Assembly: GCA_001642005.1 (NCBI GenBank)
Contig: LWCA01000553.1
Location: forward strand, 1 to 23,675
Direction of reading: 5' to 3'
DNA length: 23,675 nt
Origin: Intoshia linei
Taxonomy: Eukaryota > Orthonectida > Rhopaluridae
Made by a program: the position numbers and the translations under genes. The notes under the pieces were generated by a model. The model searched no databases and had not been told where the DNA came from. It saw only the letters and a program-made list of their open reading frames with translations. Below, piece by piece: positions 10,501 through 19,698 of the stretch; position 1 is the stretch's first letter, and the number at the start of each line of letters is the position of its first letter.

Positions 10501-13500
10501 GTACATCCATTAACAATTTATTTGCAATCATATATGCTTTTTTAATTTTATCAAAATTTTTAGACAATCCTAATGAGTGAGCTTGAAAATGTAGATTAGT
10601 ATATTGGCCACCTAAATTTATTGATATTATTTATATTATATCCTTTGCTAATCAGAAAATTAATAAATTTAATGATAAATATGAACTTAATATACTGACC
10701 CAACGTTAGTCAATAAAAAATCCCGAGAATACTGGGCACGATAAATAGTATCATTCCACAAAAAATATACAATTATCTGGTTTACTCTAAACTTGGGCCT
10801 TTTCAGAATATTTAAGACTCAACTCAATGCTGATAAATAGTATACCTGGTATTTCATGGTCAAATGCTTCCGATGTGCCGCTTTTTAAAGTAGTACAACA
10901 TTCAAATGGCGCATACAATTGTCTAGCCTGTTCCCAATAATTAGAATAAGCATGTAGAACATTAAGGTTAAAATCTAAAATAATAATTATAAAATAGACG
11001 CAGTGTATTTATAATTAAATAATAATTTATAAATAGTGTTTGTATTATTCACCAGTTTTTCGATCTGTGTCTGATAAGCATTTTATGAATGAACCCATAC
11101 AAGGTTGAGAGGTGAGCCCAGACATTGAATCTATTGCAAGATCAATGATATCCACTCCACATTCAGAAGCAATCAAACAGTTTATTAAGCCTACACAAGC
11201 AGTGTCGTGTGTATGATAATGCAATGGAATATCTGGAAATGTATTTCGCAGTTCAGTAAACAATATCTTAGAAGATTCTGGTCGTAATATTCCGGCCATA
11301 TCCTAATATATACAATTGAAATGTTTTGTAAAAATTGACAAATTACTTTAATACACAAAATGTGAGTTCCCGCTTCAACAATTTGTTTGGCAAGATTGAT
11401 GTAATATTCAAGATTATATCTGTTATTAGGTGATTTGTCCAAAATATCACCAGTAAATGATATAGCGGCTTCAACTACTCCACCTATAATAAGTAAATAC
11501 CAGTATATAATTTTATTATAATAATAAGTGCATTACATGATTAAAATTATAATTATTTGTTCTACCTGTTTTTCCACATGCTTCTATGCCAAAAATCATA
11601 TTGGGCATGTAATTCAATGCATCAAATATGCGAAATATATCAATACCATAATTATAAGATTCTTCACAAAATCTAAATTATATTAAATATGATACAAAGA
11701 TCAAACCTCTCAACCACATTATCTGGATAATTGCTATACCCTACGGCACTTGAACCACGAATTAGCATTTGAAAAGGTATGTTTGGAATCAATTCTCTTA
11801 ATTTAGTCAATCTCATCCATGGATCTTCATGCAAAAATCTATATGCCACATCAAAAGTTGCTCCTAGTTTTTTTTAAAAACATGAAAAATTAATGAAACC
11901 TCCCCAATTTTCTAAACTAAATAGTTCGCCCATATTTTGTGATACAAACGGAGCTATTTTTAATAGATCAAATGTTCTAACTCGTGTGGCCAATAAACTT
12001 TGATGTGCATCCCGCATCGTTGTATCTGTTATTAATATTTTTTTCTCCTGTCTTATCTTTTTTAAAAAATTTTTCATTCCATGTTCTTTTAAAGTATATC
12101 TCCAATTTTTTGTAGTTTTCTTTGAAACTAAATATCCTTTAATCTAAACATTAATGCTTAATAATTTTATAATACTTTGATGATCCATAGTTAAAATTTT
12201 TGGTTCAATTTTCGGAGATTTCAAATCTGTGGCCAAACTTAATGGAGGGCCATTTACACTAGTATTCACAATAAATTTTATTAGTTTTTGCGCTCTATTT
12301 TTTTGAAGTTGTGGTATGAGTAAATCTGGATTATCATCTATAAAGTTTGTGCGAACATTTCCTTTTATAAATTGTTCATTTTTTAAAACATTTAATAAAA
12401 ATGGAATATTTGTCTAAATAAATTTATTTATAAATACAGATGCACTTAAAACCTTTACACCTCTTATACGTGTTTCATTAATTGCTCTTATCATTTTTTG
12501 GCATGCCATTTCATGGTTTTTGGCTTTTGAAATAATTTTCAGTAATAAAGAATCATAATGAGATGTTATACGACATCCTGAGTATGATGAAGCACCGTCT
12601 AGTCGTATTCCCATTCCAAGACCATACCGAAAAACCTATTGTAATATACTTTATAAATACACAATTTATAGAAAAGCATCGGATATGTTAGTATTTTCCA
12701 ACTGATATTTCTTAAAAGTTTGGTTTAAAAAAAAAAAATTAAAATCCTCTTGAAAGTTTGGTTCAAAAAAATTGCTAAAAACCCCCCTTAAAGTTTGTTT
12801 TAAAAAAAATTTCTAAGAAACCCCTGTAGAAAGTTTGGTTCAAAAAAATTTCTAAAACCCAAAAATAAACTATAATTAAAATACATAAAATGTATAATGA
12901 AAATTTTACACATTCTACAATTTGCCCATAGAATGTGTGCATTTCACAGTTTTACACAATCTGTACGACATACAGTATATACTTTACATATATAAAATGG
13001 AATGTCTGTGTGTGGGTTACGTTTTATTTAAACAACGACAGTCGTAGAATTTAAAAAAACCCACTTTCTAATACAGTTTTTCCCAGAGCGTGTTTATATC
13101 TATTTTTTATTTTTATTTTCCAAATTTGCGTCCTTCAGGGTCAAAAAGCCAATTTTCCCTTTTTTTTAAAAATAAATCACCCAAAACATTAATAAAACAC
13201 CCGTTCTGAGACGCGTTATAAAATGATTAACATTGTCGTAAATCTCAGCCTCAGAACCGCAGACCTTTATGGTCAAAACCACAAATTACCCTATTTTTAA
13301 AAAATGTACTAAAACATAAATATTATAAAACATAAATTCAAGGATAGTTTTTAAAATCGTAGCATTATAATAAATGACAACCTCACAAAAGTGCATTTTC
13401 ACGACCAAAACCTCAGATTTCACCTTTTTTAAAAAAATGAAAATAGTCTTAGAATATAAAAAAATGACACCTTATAGGTATATTCAATGAACACACACAA

Positions 13501-16500
13501 AAAATTTTAATCTGACAAAATGACGCCTTCACGGTAAAAATCATAAATAAAATATATTATATAAATACTTCTAAAATTCCTGCATTAGGTTGAAAGTTTT
13601 TAGTAGAGTCTTCCGTTGTCAATCTACATTGTATAGCGGATCCATTGATATTTATGTTGTTTTGAATCAAAGATAAATCTTTTAGTAATAATCCATCTGC
13701 AATATTGATTTGTGATTGGACCAAATCGATTCTAAATCATAATTCGTAATTAATAATTTATGTTTTTCAATTAAATTTCATTATTAACTGTGTTTAAATG
13801 TCAATAGACTAGAAGGGTTTAAAGTTTAAATTTTAAATATAATAAGATATATTAGATTTTCCCACGGACCGTGTGCAAAAAAGATACATTAAATTTTAAA
13901 AATACGAAATTTTTTCGAAAAAATACAAAATAGCAATTCGTCAATCGTTCAGAACCACAATTTTAACCATTAATTTAAGTAGAGTTAATTTAATAGATTC
14001 GTCAAAAAATTTGTAAATTATCACCGGTCCATAAGACTCAAAAGATTGGAAAATTTTTACATTATTAAATGTTGGTAGCTTGAACAGTTTTACAATTACA
14101 ATTATACTTTTACAATTTACTTGCAATAAGTGATAATCAACATGACTTACTCAAAAGAATTATATTTTGAAAAATTATAAAATTTTCCACTTAATTTTTA
14201 CATTAGTGATAATTAGTCTAAGAGTTGCAAAAACGATTACATTTTATGGTTACGGTAAAAAAATAACATTTATCACGCACAGTCATAGAGTTTCTAAATA
14301 AAATTTCAATATCATTAAATAATCATTATTTATCAATAGGTTTTACATTATCACTTCAAAAAGACGTGTCTGTAAATACATAAGCAATTACGTACACATA
14401 TAGATTTAAAACTAATGAAACATACTGCAACAATGTTAAATATAAACAATCGGTCGAGTTAAATGGACGCGCTATAAATGTAACTTACTTCAAATATTTA
14501 TGTTCAACGGCATTTGAAAATTATGTTTATTATAAACTATATATAAAAGTTTAAATATTTCAAAATATCGATGAAGCTGACATTTGGTGATTATAATTTT
14601 ATATTTTTTTATAAGGGGATTTAATTTTTTAAAAAAGTTGCAATTGGTTGTCTAGTGATGATATTACATGATACCATCCATTATTAATTATATAATATTA
14701 CTGTATATTATTAAATATGAAAAATATAATTATAAAGATACCCAGTAATTTCTTCTGTTACAGTATGTTCTACTTGTAATCGTGGATTGACTTCAATAAA
14801 AAAGTGATTTCCCTCCTCGTCTACTAGGAACTCAACTGTCCCAGCATTTTCATAATTGACTCGTTTTGCAATTCTTATTGCTTGTTCTGTCATTATTTTT
14901 TTTAATTTTGAATCTAAATGAGGCGCAGGTGCAATTTCTATAACCTTTTGGTGTCTTCGTTGAACAGAACCTTAAATTCAATTCAAATAATAACTATTTA
15001 TTATTTACAATCTCTTTCGTGCAAATGAACCACATTACCTTGCTTATCCCCTAAAAATAGAACGATTAAAATTTTTAATTTGTAATCTATTTAATAATAA
15101 TTACGTGTGTGATACCGTTTAATCTATTAATAAAGTACACTATTTTTACAAATAAATTATAACCCTACTTTGGAACAACTTTTGATTAACGACATTTGCG
15201 TATTTTTGAGCACTTTCTCAAATTAACTACGTTTTCTAGTACATCCCAGCAAATTTTATATAAGCTCAGCAAAAAATTAAAAATGATCTATATACCACTG
15301 AATTTAACTGACTCAGTTAAATCAGATTTTTTTTTGATTTTTGTACCGAAACCACTTTTTTCTTTTCAGCTTTTCTTTGCAAACTGTATATAATAACGAT
15401 TTTTAGTAAGCACTCAGCAAATATAATATTTTTCTATTTTATTATCTTGTGCATCAAAATTTGTAATTACTTCCAAATTAGGTCATATCAACGAAATTTT
15501 TGTAAAATGGTGGCCTTATTTTTCGAGATTTCTCTAAAATAACAAATAGGCCGTAACCATCTCTATGCAGATTTGGACTTTACAGTTTAAATTTGACAGA
15601 CAAAAAAGTTAGATATTGAAAAAATAAGGTGTTTTAGGAATACGGTAATTTTTGTTTTAATTAATATTTTTATTAGTTACTTTTCATAAGTGAAATTAAT
15701 TTACAATAGTATTGTTTTTTATAGCATCCAAAAAATTGTCACTTTTCGTTTGTCTACTGCAAGGTTCACAAGCTTTCCACTGATTTAGCTGCAAAGCTAC
15801 TTTACTCATTGATACTACGGCCACACAAAATTTACTTTGATATGTAGAAAGTATAAATCCATTTTGAGAAAGTGACCAAAGTCAAAAATTTAACTTTTTG
15901 ATAGAAATATTTTAAATTGCCCATGAATAAAATCATATTTAAACTATATCAATTTAACGTAAAATGGTATATTGCATTATGATCACATGGATTTCCCACG
16001 GCCGCACATAAACGTTCTCACGGCAGCAGGTTGTGTTTCCACGGTCTACTATATGGAAGAAACCTACTTATCATTATTTAGAAATTGTTTAAAACTAAAC
16101 TTTAAATTAGGTTTTATTTGAGTGAATTTAGAACCGTATATTTTTTATAAGAGTTATTGAATCACTAATTTTCATATATATAGTTTTAGATGAGCATTTT
16201 TTAACTGTGAGACAAGACCCACCATTGTGTGTGACGAAAATATTGTGGACCTACGACATTTTGGTGGGCGTGGGAAATTTCGCAAATGTATTGTAATTAT
16301 GAAAACATTAGATTCATTTAATATTCAGTTTGTACAATACTAGTTTGACTTTTGTCTATTTAGTACAAACAGCATCTAGCTCCACCGAGAATCGACTTTT
16401 AAAATTTAAGAACCATTTTTTATTGATTTTAAGTCTTTGTGGTTTGTCCATGAAGATAGAAGTTTCTGAGGTTGACATTTTGGACAAAAGTAATTCTGTT

Positions 16501-17804
16501 AAAACGCACCCCAGAATGTATGTTCTTTAAAATTCTAGAACTGATTTTATTATTTATTTAAAACAAAAGATAAGTTGAGTTTTTGACCCTGAAGGACTCA
16601 ATTTTTGAAATAAAATTTGCGTTAAAAAATTCACTCTCGAAAAATTGTATTAGGAATTGGTTTTTTTAATTTTATGACTTTTAATTTTTATTTCTAGGTT
16701 TAAACGATAACACACAGACGTAATAATTCAAAACAAGTAATAATTTTTACGTTTATACAAGTAAAGGATTCTCATGCGTAATATCTAATATTAAGAAAAA
16801 CAAAGATTTATCTAAATCTAAAACTTCGTGATACCTAATATTTGTATTTCAATATGTCTTGGGTTTTTTATATATTTTTCGATAAACAAATCTCCATTTC
16901 CAAAAGAGTTCAATGCTTCATTAGTAGCTGATTGAAAATTTGTTTCAATTTCCTAATGTAAATTTATATATCAATACAAGCTTAACAACCTCAATGTCAT
17001 CTTTAAATATCACTCTCATTCCTTTACCACCTCCTCCATGTGCTGCCTTTAGAATAATGGGGTAACCATACTTGCCTCCAAATTCTGTTATATCATTTAA
17101 TGATTTGACTGCGACAGAAGTACCGGGGATAACGGGTACTCCTAAAAATGGTATTATTGAAAATAAATAATTAAATATACCTGAATCTATTGCAATTTGA
17201 CGTGCAGCTACTTTTTCACCCATTGCTAGTAAGGTTTTTGGAGTTGGGCCAACAAATATTAAATCATTGTCTATGCACTTAGATGCAAATTCTGCACTTT
17301 CAGATAAAAATCCATATCCAGGGTGTATCGCGTCAACATTGCGATCCTTTTTTAAATATGTTATTTTAATTTTATGAACTAATATACTTTAGCAATTTTA
17401 ATAATTTCTTCGGCCGATAAATATGCTGCCACAGGGTTCAAGTTTTTTCCAACTAAATAAGATTCATCTGCTTTAACACGATGACTTTGATTTAAATCTG
17501 CTTCAGAATATATGCCAACTGTTTTAATACTCATTTCATTCGCTGCTCTGAAAATACGTATCGCAATTTCCCCTGTATGTACATTATAGTTTACATAAAT
17601 ATGAAGTAATATATATAATTTACCTCTATTTGCTACTAATATGGTTTTTATATTTTTCAACGGTGAAGCAGAAAAACACCTCTTATATTTTTTTCCATAA
17701 AATATTTCATTTTTAAATAAAATTGAATTTGATATATTCTGGCTTTTTTTGCATTTGTATCCACTGTTAAACAAAAAATATAGCGGATTTTTTCGTCTTA
17801 ACAT
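7555..17804 (-). CDS. PC: Pyruvate carboxylase, mitochondrial; complete, 20 exons
   Basis: Biotin enzyme that carboxylates pyruvate to oxaloacetate with ATP and bicarbonate in mitochondria. Exons 5' to 3': 17804-17624, 17572-17388, 17346-17181, 17141-16990, 16952-16835, 15050-15009, 14970-14742, 13731-13569, 12635-12453, 12413-12176, 12127-11900, 11863-11707, 11672-11566, 11483-11347, 11302-11053, 10974-10846, 10611-10496, 10456-10274, 8365-7973, 7821-7555. They total 3624 nt, all phases agree, giving 1207 residues (human enzyme 1178). Residues 1-50 are basic and nearly free of acids, as a mitochondrial presequence should be. Biotin carboxylase: [12 protein letters not shown] from 56, GGGGKG 213-218, [10 protein letters not shown] 340-349. 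Carboxyltransferase: DTTMRDAHQ with Asp592, CIKDMAG with carboxylysine Lys762, HTHDT 792-796. Biotin carrier: AMKME with biotinyl Lys1167, 40 residues from the C-terminus. All expected catalytic residues are present, so it should be active. Fifteen introns are 151 nt or less; the others are 234, 933, 1010, 1784 and 1908 nt. Confidence 0.96.
8629..10254. repeat. Palindromic repeat family, block B
   Basis: The left part, 8629-8753, is a direct near-copy of 1241-1366, with the 29-nt arm at 8710-8738 identical to the left arm in block A. The interior has diverged core units at about 9036-9130 and 9160-9260; the ATCTTCAGTCAAAA and ATCTTCAAAATCAAAA cores are 128 nt apart. It also holds a 21-22-bp array at 9530-9672. 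The right end, 10217-10254, is an imperfect palindrome containing CTGTACGAAATACAAACAG, related to the palindrome of block A. The related ends suggest one element of about 1.6 kb, although two nearby insertions cannot be excluded. No transposase was seen inside. Confidence 0.65.
9530..9672. repeat. Seven-copy 21-22-bp array of TCAGTA
   Basis: The pentamer GTCAG or a one-base variant begins at 9535, 9555, 9576, 9598, 9620, 9642 and 9663, a steady spacing of 20-22 nt. Each is followed by TA or TT and an AT-rich spacer; the best units read TTGTCAGTATNNAATT. Isolated copies occur outside the array (9475, 9779) and inverted ones (ATACTGACA) at about 10050 and 10100. It lies in pyruvate carboxylase intron 18. 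It is non-coding. Confidence 0.75.
10612..10845 (-). other. Pyruvate carboxylase intron 16 (234 nt)
   Basis: Intron with GTATAC donor and TTTAG acceptor, phase 1, joining the exon ending at the EIPG junction to that starting GGQYTNLHF. No repeat-family core or gene was recognised in it. Confidence 0.8.
12715..12868. repeat. Four-copy minisatellite of about 38 bp
   Basis: The phrase AAAGTTTG(G)TTYAAAAAAA starts at 12715, 12753, 12790 and 12830, i.e. at 38, 37 and 40 nt. Each unit ends in a C-run such as AACCCCCCTT or AAACCCCTG before the next copy. It is in intron 8 of pyruvate carboxylase and is non-coding. Confidence 0.85.
12908..12938. repeat. Perfect 10-bp hairpin
   Basis: ACACATTCTA at 12908-12917 pairs with TAGAATGTGT at 12929-12938 across an 11-nt loop. 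It lies between the 38-bp minisatellite and the block C palindrome and may be part of the same mobile element. Confidence 0.6.
12961..13560. repeat. Palindromic repeat family, block C: four 131-bp units
   Basis: A short palindrome CTGTACGACATACAG (12961-12975) resembles the right end of block B. Then comes GTCTGTGTGTGGGTTACG (from 13004), also found inverted at the end of block D. Four tandem units follow. Their cores are TCCTTCAGGGTCAAAA, GACCTTTATGGTCAAAA, CATTTTCACGACCAAAA and CGCCTTCACGGTAAAAA, with the TTCA position at 13134, 13265, 13398 and 13528 (spacing 131, 133, 130). The first unit includes TAATACAGTTTTTCCCAGAG and a following poly-T/A tract. Units have diverged from each other, so the array is not recent. 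It is intronic and non-coding. Confidence 0.75.
13732..14741 (-). other. Pyruvate carboxylase intron 7 (1010 nt)
   Basis: Phase 2 intron between EEITG and [10 protein letters not shown]-rich, with no repeat-family core found. The only notable string is TTTCCCACGG at 13858, which recurs in intron 5 at 15989. No nested gene was seen. Confidence 0.75.
15051..16834 (-). other. Pyruvate carboxylase intron 5 (1784 nt)
   Basis: Phase 1 intron joining the exon ending EIQILG to the 42-nt exon 6 ([13 protein letters not shown]). Its upstream part holds repeat block D (16326-16719). The rest, 15051-16320, is AT-rich with a pair of inverted TTTCCCACG strings at 15989 and about 16271 that may be ends of a decayed insertion. 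No coding region recognised. Confidence 0.8.
16326..16719. repeat. Palindromic repeat family, block D
   Basis: The left end has an imperfect palindrome: CAGTTTGTAC (16326-16335) pairs with GTACAAACAG (16363-16372), followed by CATCTAGCT as in block A. Reversed core units follow: GTGGTTTGTCCATGAAG at about 16439 (degenerate) and GTTTTTGACCCTGAAGGAC at about 16580 (well preserved). The right end, 16698-16719, is GTTTAAACGATAACACACAG plus AC, the inverse of the subterminal motif at 13004-13033 in block C. The shared order of parts in opposite orientation shows that blocks C and D are copies of one family. Confidence 0.7.
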
Positions 17805-18390
17805 GAATATAAGGTTTTGAATTGTAAAAAATAATTTTAGTAGAAATAATTTAATATCACAATTAATTTACATTCAGATTTAGGTTATTATTGAAATTCA
17901 TTCAGTAAACAATTTTCAAAAATGTGTATGATTCAGTAAATATATTCAATATCTACTGCAAAACAAATAGTACTGTAGTGATATTATCACTATCGTATCA
18001 GCACAGAATAAAATATGCATTTTTGGATAACTTAAATGTGGTGCTTACCTGACAGAGACATTATTTATGTTATTATTATATAGGGTATCTGACCATGTTC
18101 AATGTACGAACCCTGCTCAATTTTTCCCCGTTAAATAGAATATTCTGGAATTCACTCTTACTAAATCTACACTACAATTCAGTACATTAAGTACAAATAA
18201 GTATATTGAATATACAGTTTCATTATCTGTAGACACAATCTTATAAATATAACATCAATATTCACTTAAAAATTGAAATAAAAATTTTAAAAATACAATT
18301 TCAATGATTGCTTAACACAGTTAAAAGTTTGCATTTAAAAATGCTCTTTTATTAACTTGTAAATTGACGTGAAATAATAACATATAAATA

Positions 18391-18480
18391 CAGGTGAACC
18401 TCGATTGTTGTAGTTAATCAATCGTATAATAGAATTCATCGAAACCGCACTAAATGAAATCAAAAATCCGTGCTGAATAT
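18391..18480 (+). mobile_element. Possible pogo/Tigger-like transposon end
   Basis: CAGGTGAACCTCGATTGTTG begins directly after a TA dinucleotide (18389-18390). Tigger/pogo elements end in CAGTNGAACCTCGATTAT-like repeats flanked by TA, and the following text (CATCGAAACCGCACTAAATG) also has the character of such ends. The opposite terminus was not found, so only a fragment can be claimed. Confidence 0.4.
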
Positions 18481-18529
18481 TTTAATGAATATATAAAATT
18501 TTTATATTTAAAATAAATGATAGGGGGAC

Positions 18530-18730
18530 CAATTTCTAATACAGCTTTTTGAAGTGAGGTTTTGTGGAAAATTTCATTGTCAAAAATTAAATCCTTCAAG
18601 GTCAAAATCTGGAATTTTAATAGAAGATAACATCGAATACAGCTTTATCCAGTTAAAATATATAAAAAATTTCATTATGACAATTTTAAGCATTCAAGGT
18701 CAAAAAAGCAATTTACTATATACTCTTTTT
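18530..18730. repeat. Palindromic repeat family, block E: two 98-bp units
   Basis: Two tandem copies of the core unit in plus orientation. TAATACAGCTTTTTGAAG (about 18537) and GAATACAGCTTTATCCAG (about 18635) are 98 nt apart, as are TCCTTCAAGGTCAAAA and CATTCAAGGTCAAAA (TTCA at 18595 and 18693). Between them each unit has an AAATTTCATT.TGACAA or TCAAAA segment. No palindrome was seen beside this block. It lies upstream of pyruvate carboxylase. Confidence 0.75.
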
Positions 18731-19673
18731 TTAGAAATTATTTTGTTTACAAATAATAATGACGAATAGAACTCACCAATTTTACTCTATAATCGATAAT
18801 CTGGATTATCTTTTGAATAATTTTGAATATTGCTGACTGAAAAATTTTTCAAACATTAAAAACAACCATGGCCGCTCGAATTTAGAAATGCATTCCATTT
18901 CGATTTTTACAGTCCGCTAAATTGTTCAATACAAAATAAATTTCCAGACTATACGTGAATTTATATCACGTGTAAATAAACAATTCAAAATTTCTGAATT
19001 GTATAGTTCAAGACTTGGAACTTTTCATCAAACATGCATCTTTCCTTTAATTTTTTCATATGTGAAAAATATTGAAGGGTCAGTAACGTATTTAAGGTGA
19101 CGCGCATAATTTCGACGAAAAATTTGGGCGAACTTTTATAAAAAACTTTTACGGATTATGTAGCCAGTTTTTCTCAAAACATAGTGTTATATTTAGTCAA
19201 GTGTTATACGCTCAGTGCCCAGTACAAAATTCACAACATTGCTATACCACAGTACTCAGTTTAAATTTTACCCAGACTATTGTCAATATGAATTTAATAG
19301 CCCTATGCATTTTTTTTACAGTTTTCATGGTTTACGAAAAAAAGTACAGGTATCAAAATAATAATAAATGAAAATCAATAGGAACACAAATTACATAAAA
19401 ATTGTAGTTTGGTCAGTTGTTACATTTTGTTTGTGGTACATAACGATTGCCTTATACTTATGTATTTGTAATTTTTCCTTTCACTCTTATCAAATACATT
19501 GTATATTAATGTTATCATTAAACACCGCAAAAAATTAATGGATTCCAATTGTATTATTAGCTAGTTAATTCAAAAAGGTTAAGTTTTTTACAAGCGCGCT
19601 TCATTGAAAAAATTAGTTATTAATTTTATTAACATTATTATCATTGTATACTATTTTAAATTTAAGAAATACA

Positions 19674-19679
19674 TTTATT
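19674..19679 (-). terminator. Polyadenylation signal AATAAA of the 386-residue protein gene
   Basis: AATAAA on the minus strand about 20 nt after the stop codon at 19699-19701; the implied 3' UTR is short, as for the neighbouring genes. Confidence 0.55.
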
Positions 19680-19698
19680 AAAAAATTTTTGCATTCAA

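Larger units (their letters stand above)
12636..13568 (-). other. Pyruvate carboxylase intron 8 (933 nt), repeat-filled
   Basis: Separates the exon ending AGILE from the exon starting [12 protein letters not shown], phase 0. It contains a 38-bp minisatellite, a 10-bp hairpin and four tandem units of the 131-bp repeat, leaving little unique sequence. The last unit reaches within about 8 nt of the 5' splice site at 13568. Confidence 0.85.
17805..19698. other. Intergenic: pyruvate carboxylase 5' flank
   Basis: The pyruvate carboxylase promoter must lie here, but no TATA box or initiator could be singled out in such AT-rich DNA. A pogo-like terminus at 18391 and two repeat units at 18530-18730 are present. 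From 18800 to 19690 no gene or clear repeat was recognised. Confidence 0.55.

Noticed and set aside
12128-12175. A 32-nt intron ending at the first TTTAG of this stretch
   Set aside because: It would shift the frame into a stop. The acceptor 16 nt further on gives a 48-nt intron and keeps the frame into the carboxyltransferase domain.
7555-17804. Pyruvate carboxylase as a broken pseudogene, because open frames are short and end in stops
   Set aside because: Every apparent stop falls in a GT-AG intron. Splicing gives 20 exons with consistent phases, 1207 codons and all catalytic motifs.
18554-18769. Plus-strand open frame of 71 codons
   Set aside because: It lies over the two tandem repeat units and its protein resembles nothing; the repeat explains the sequence.
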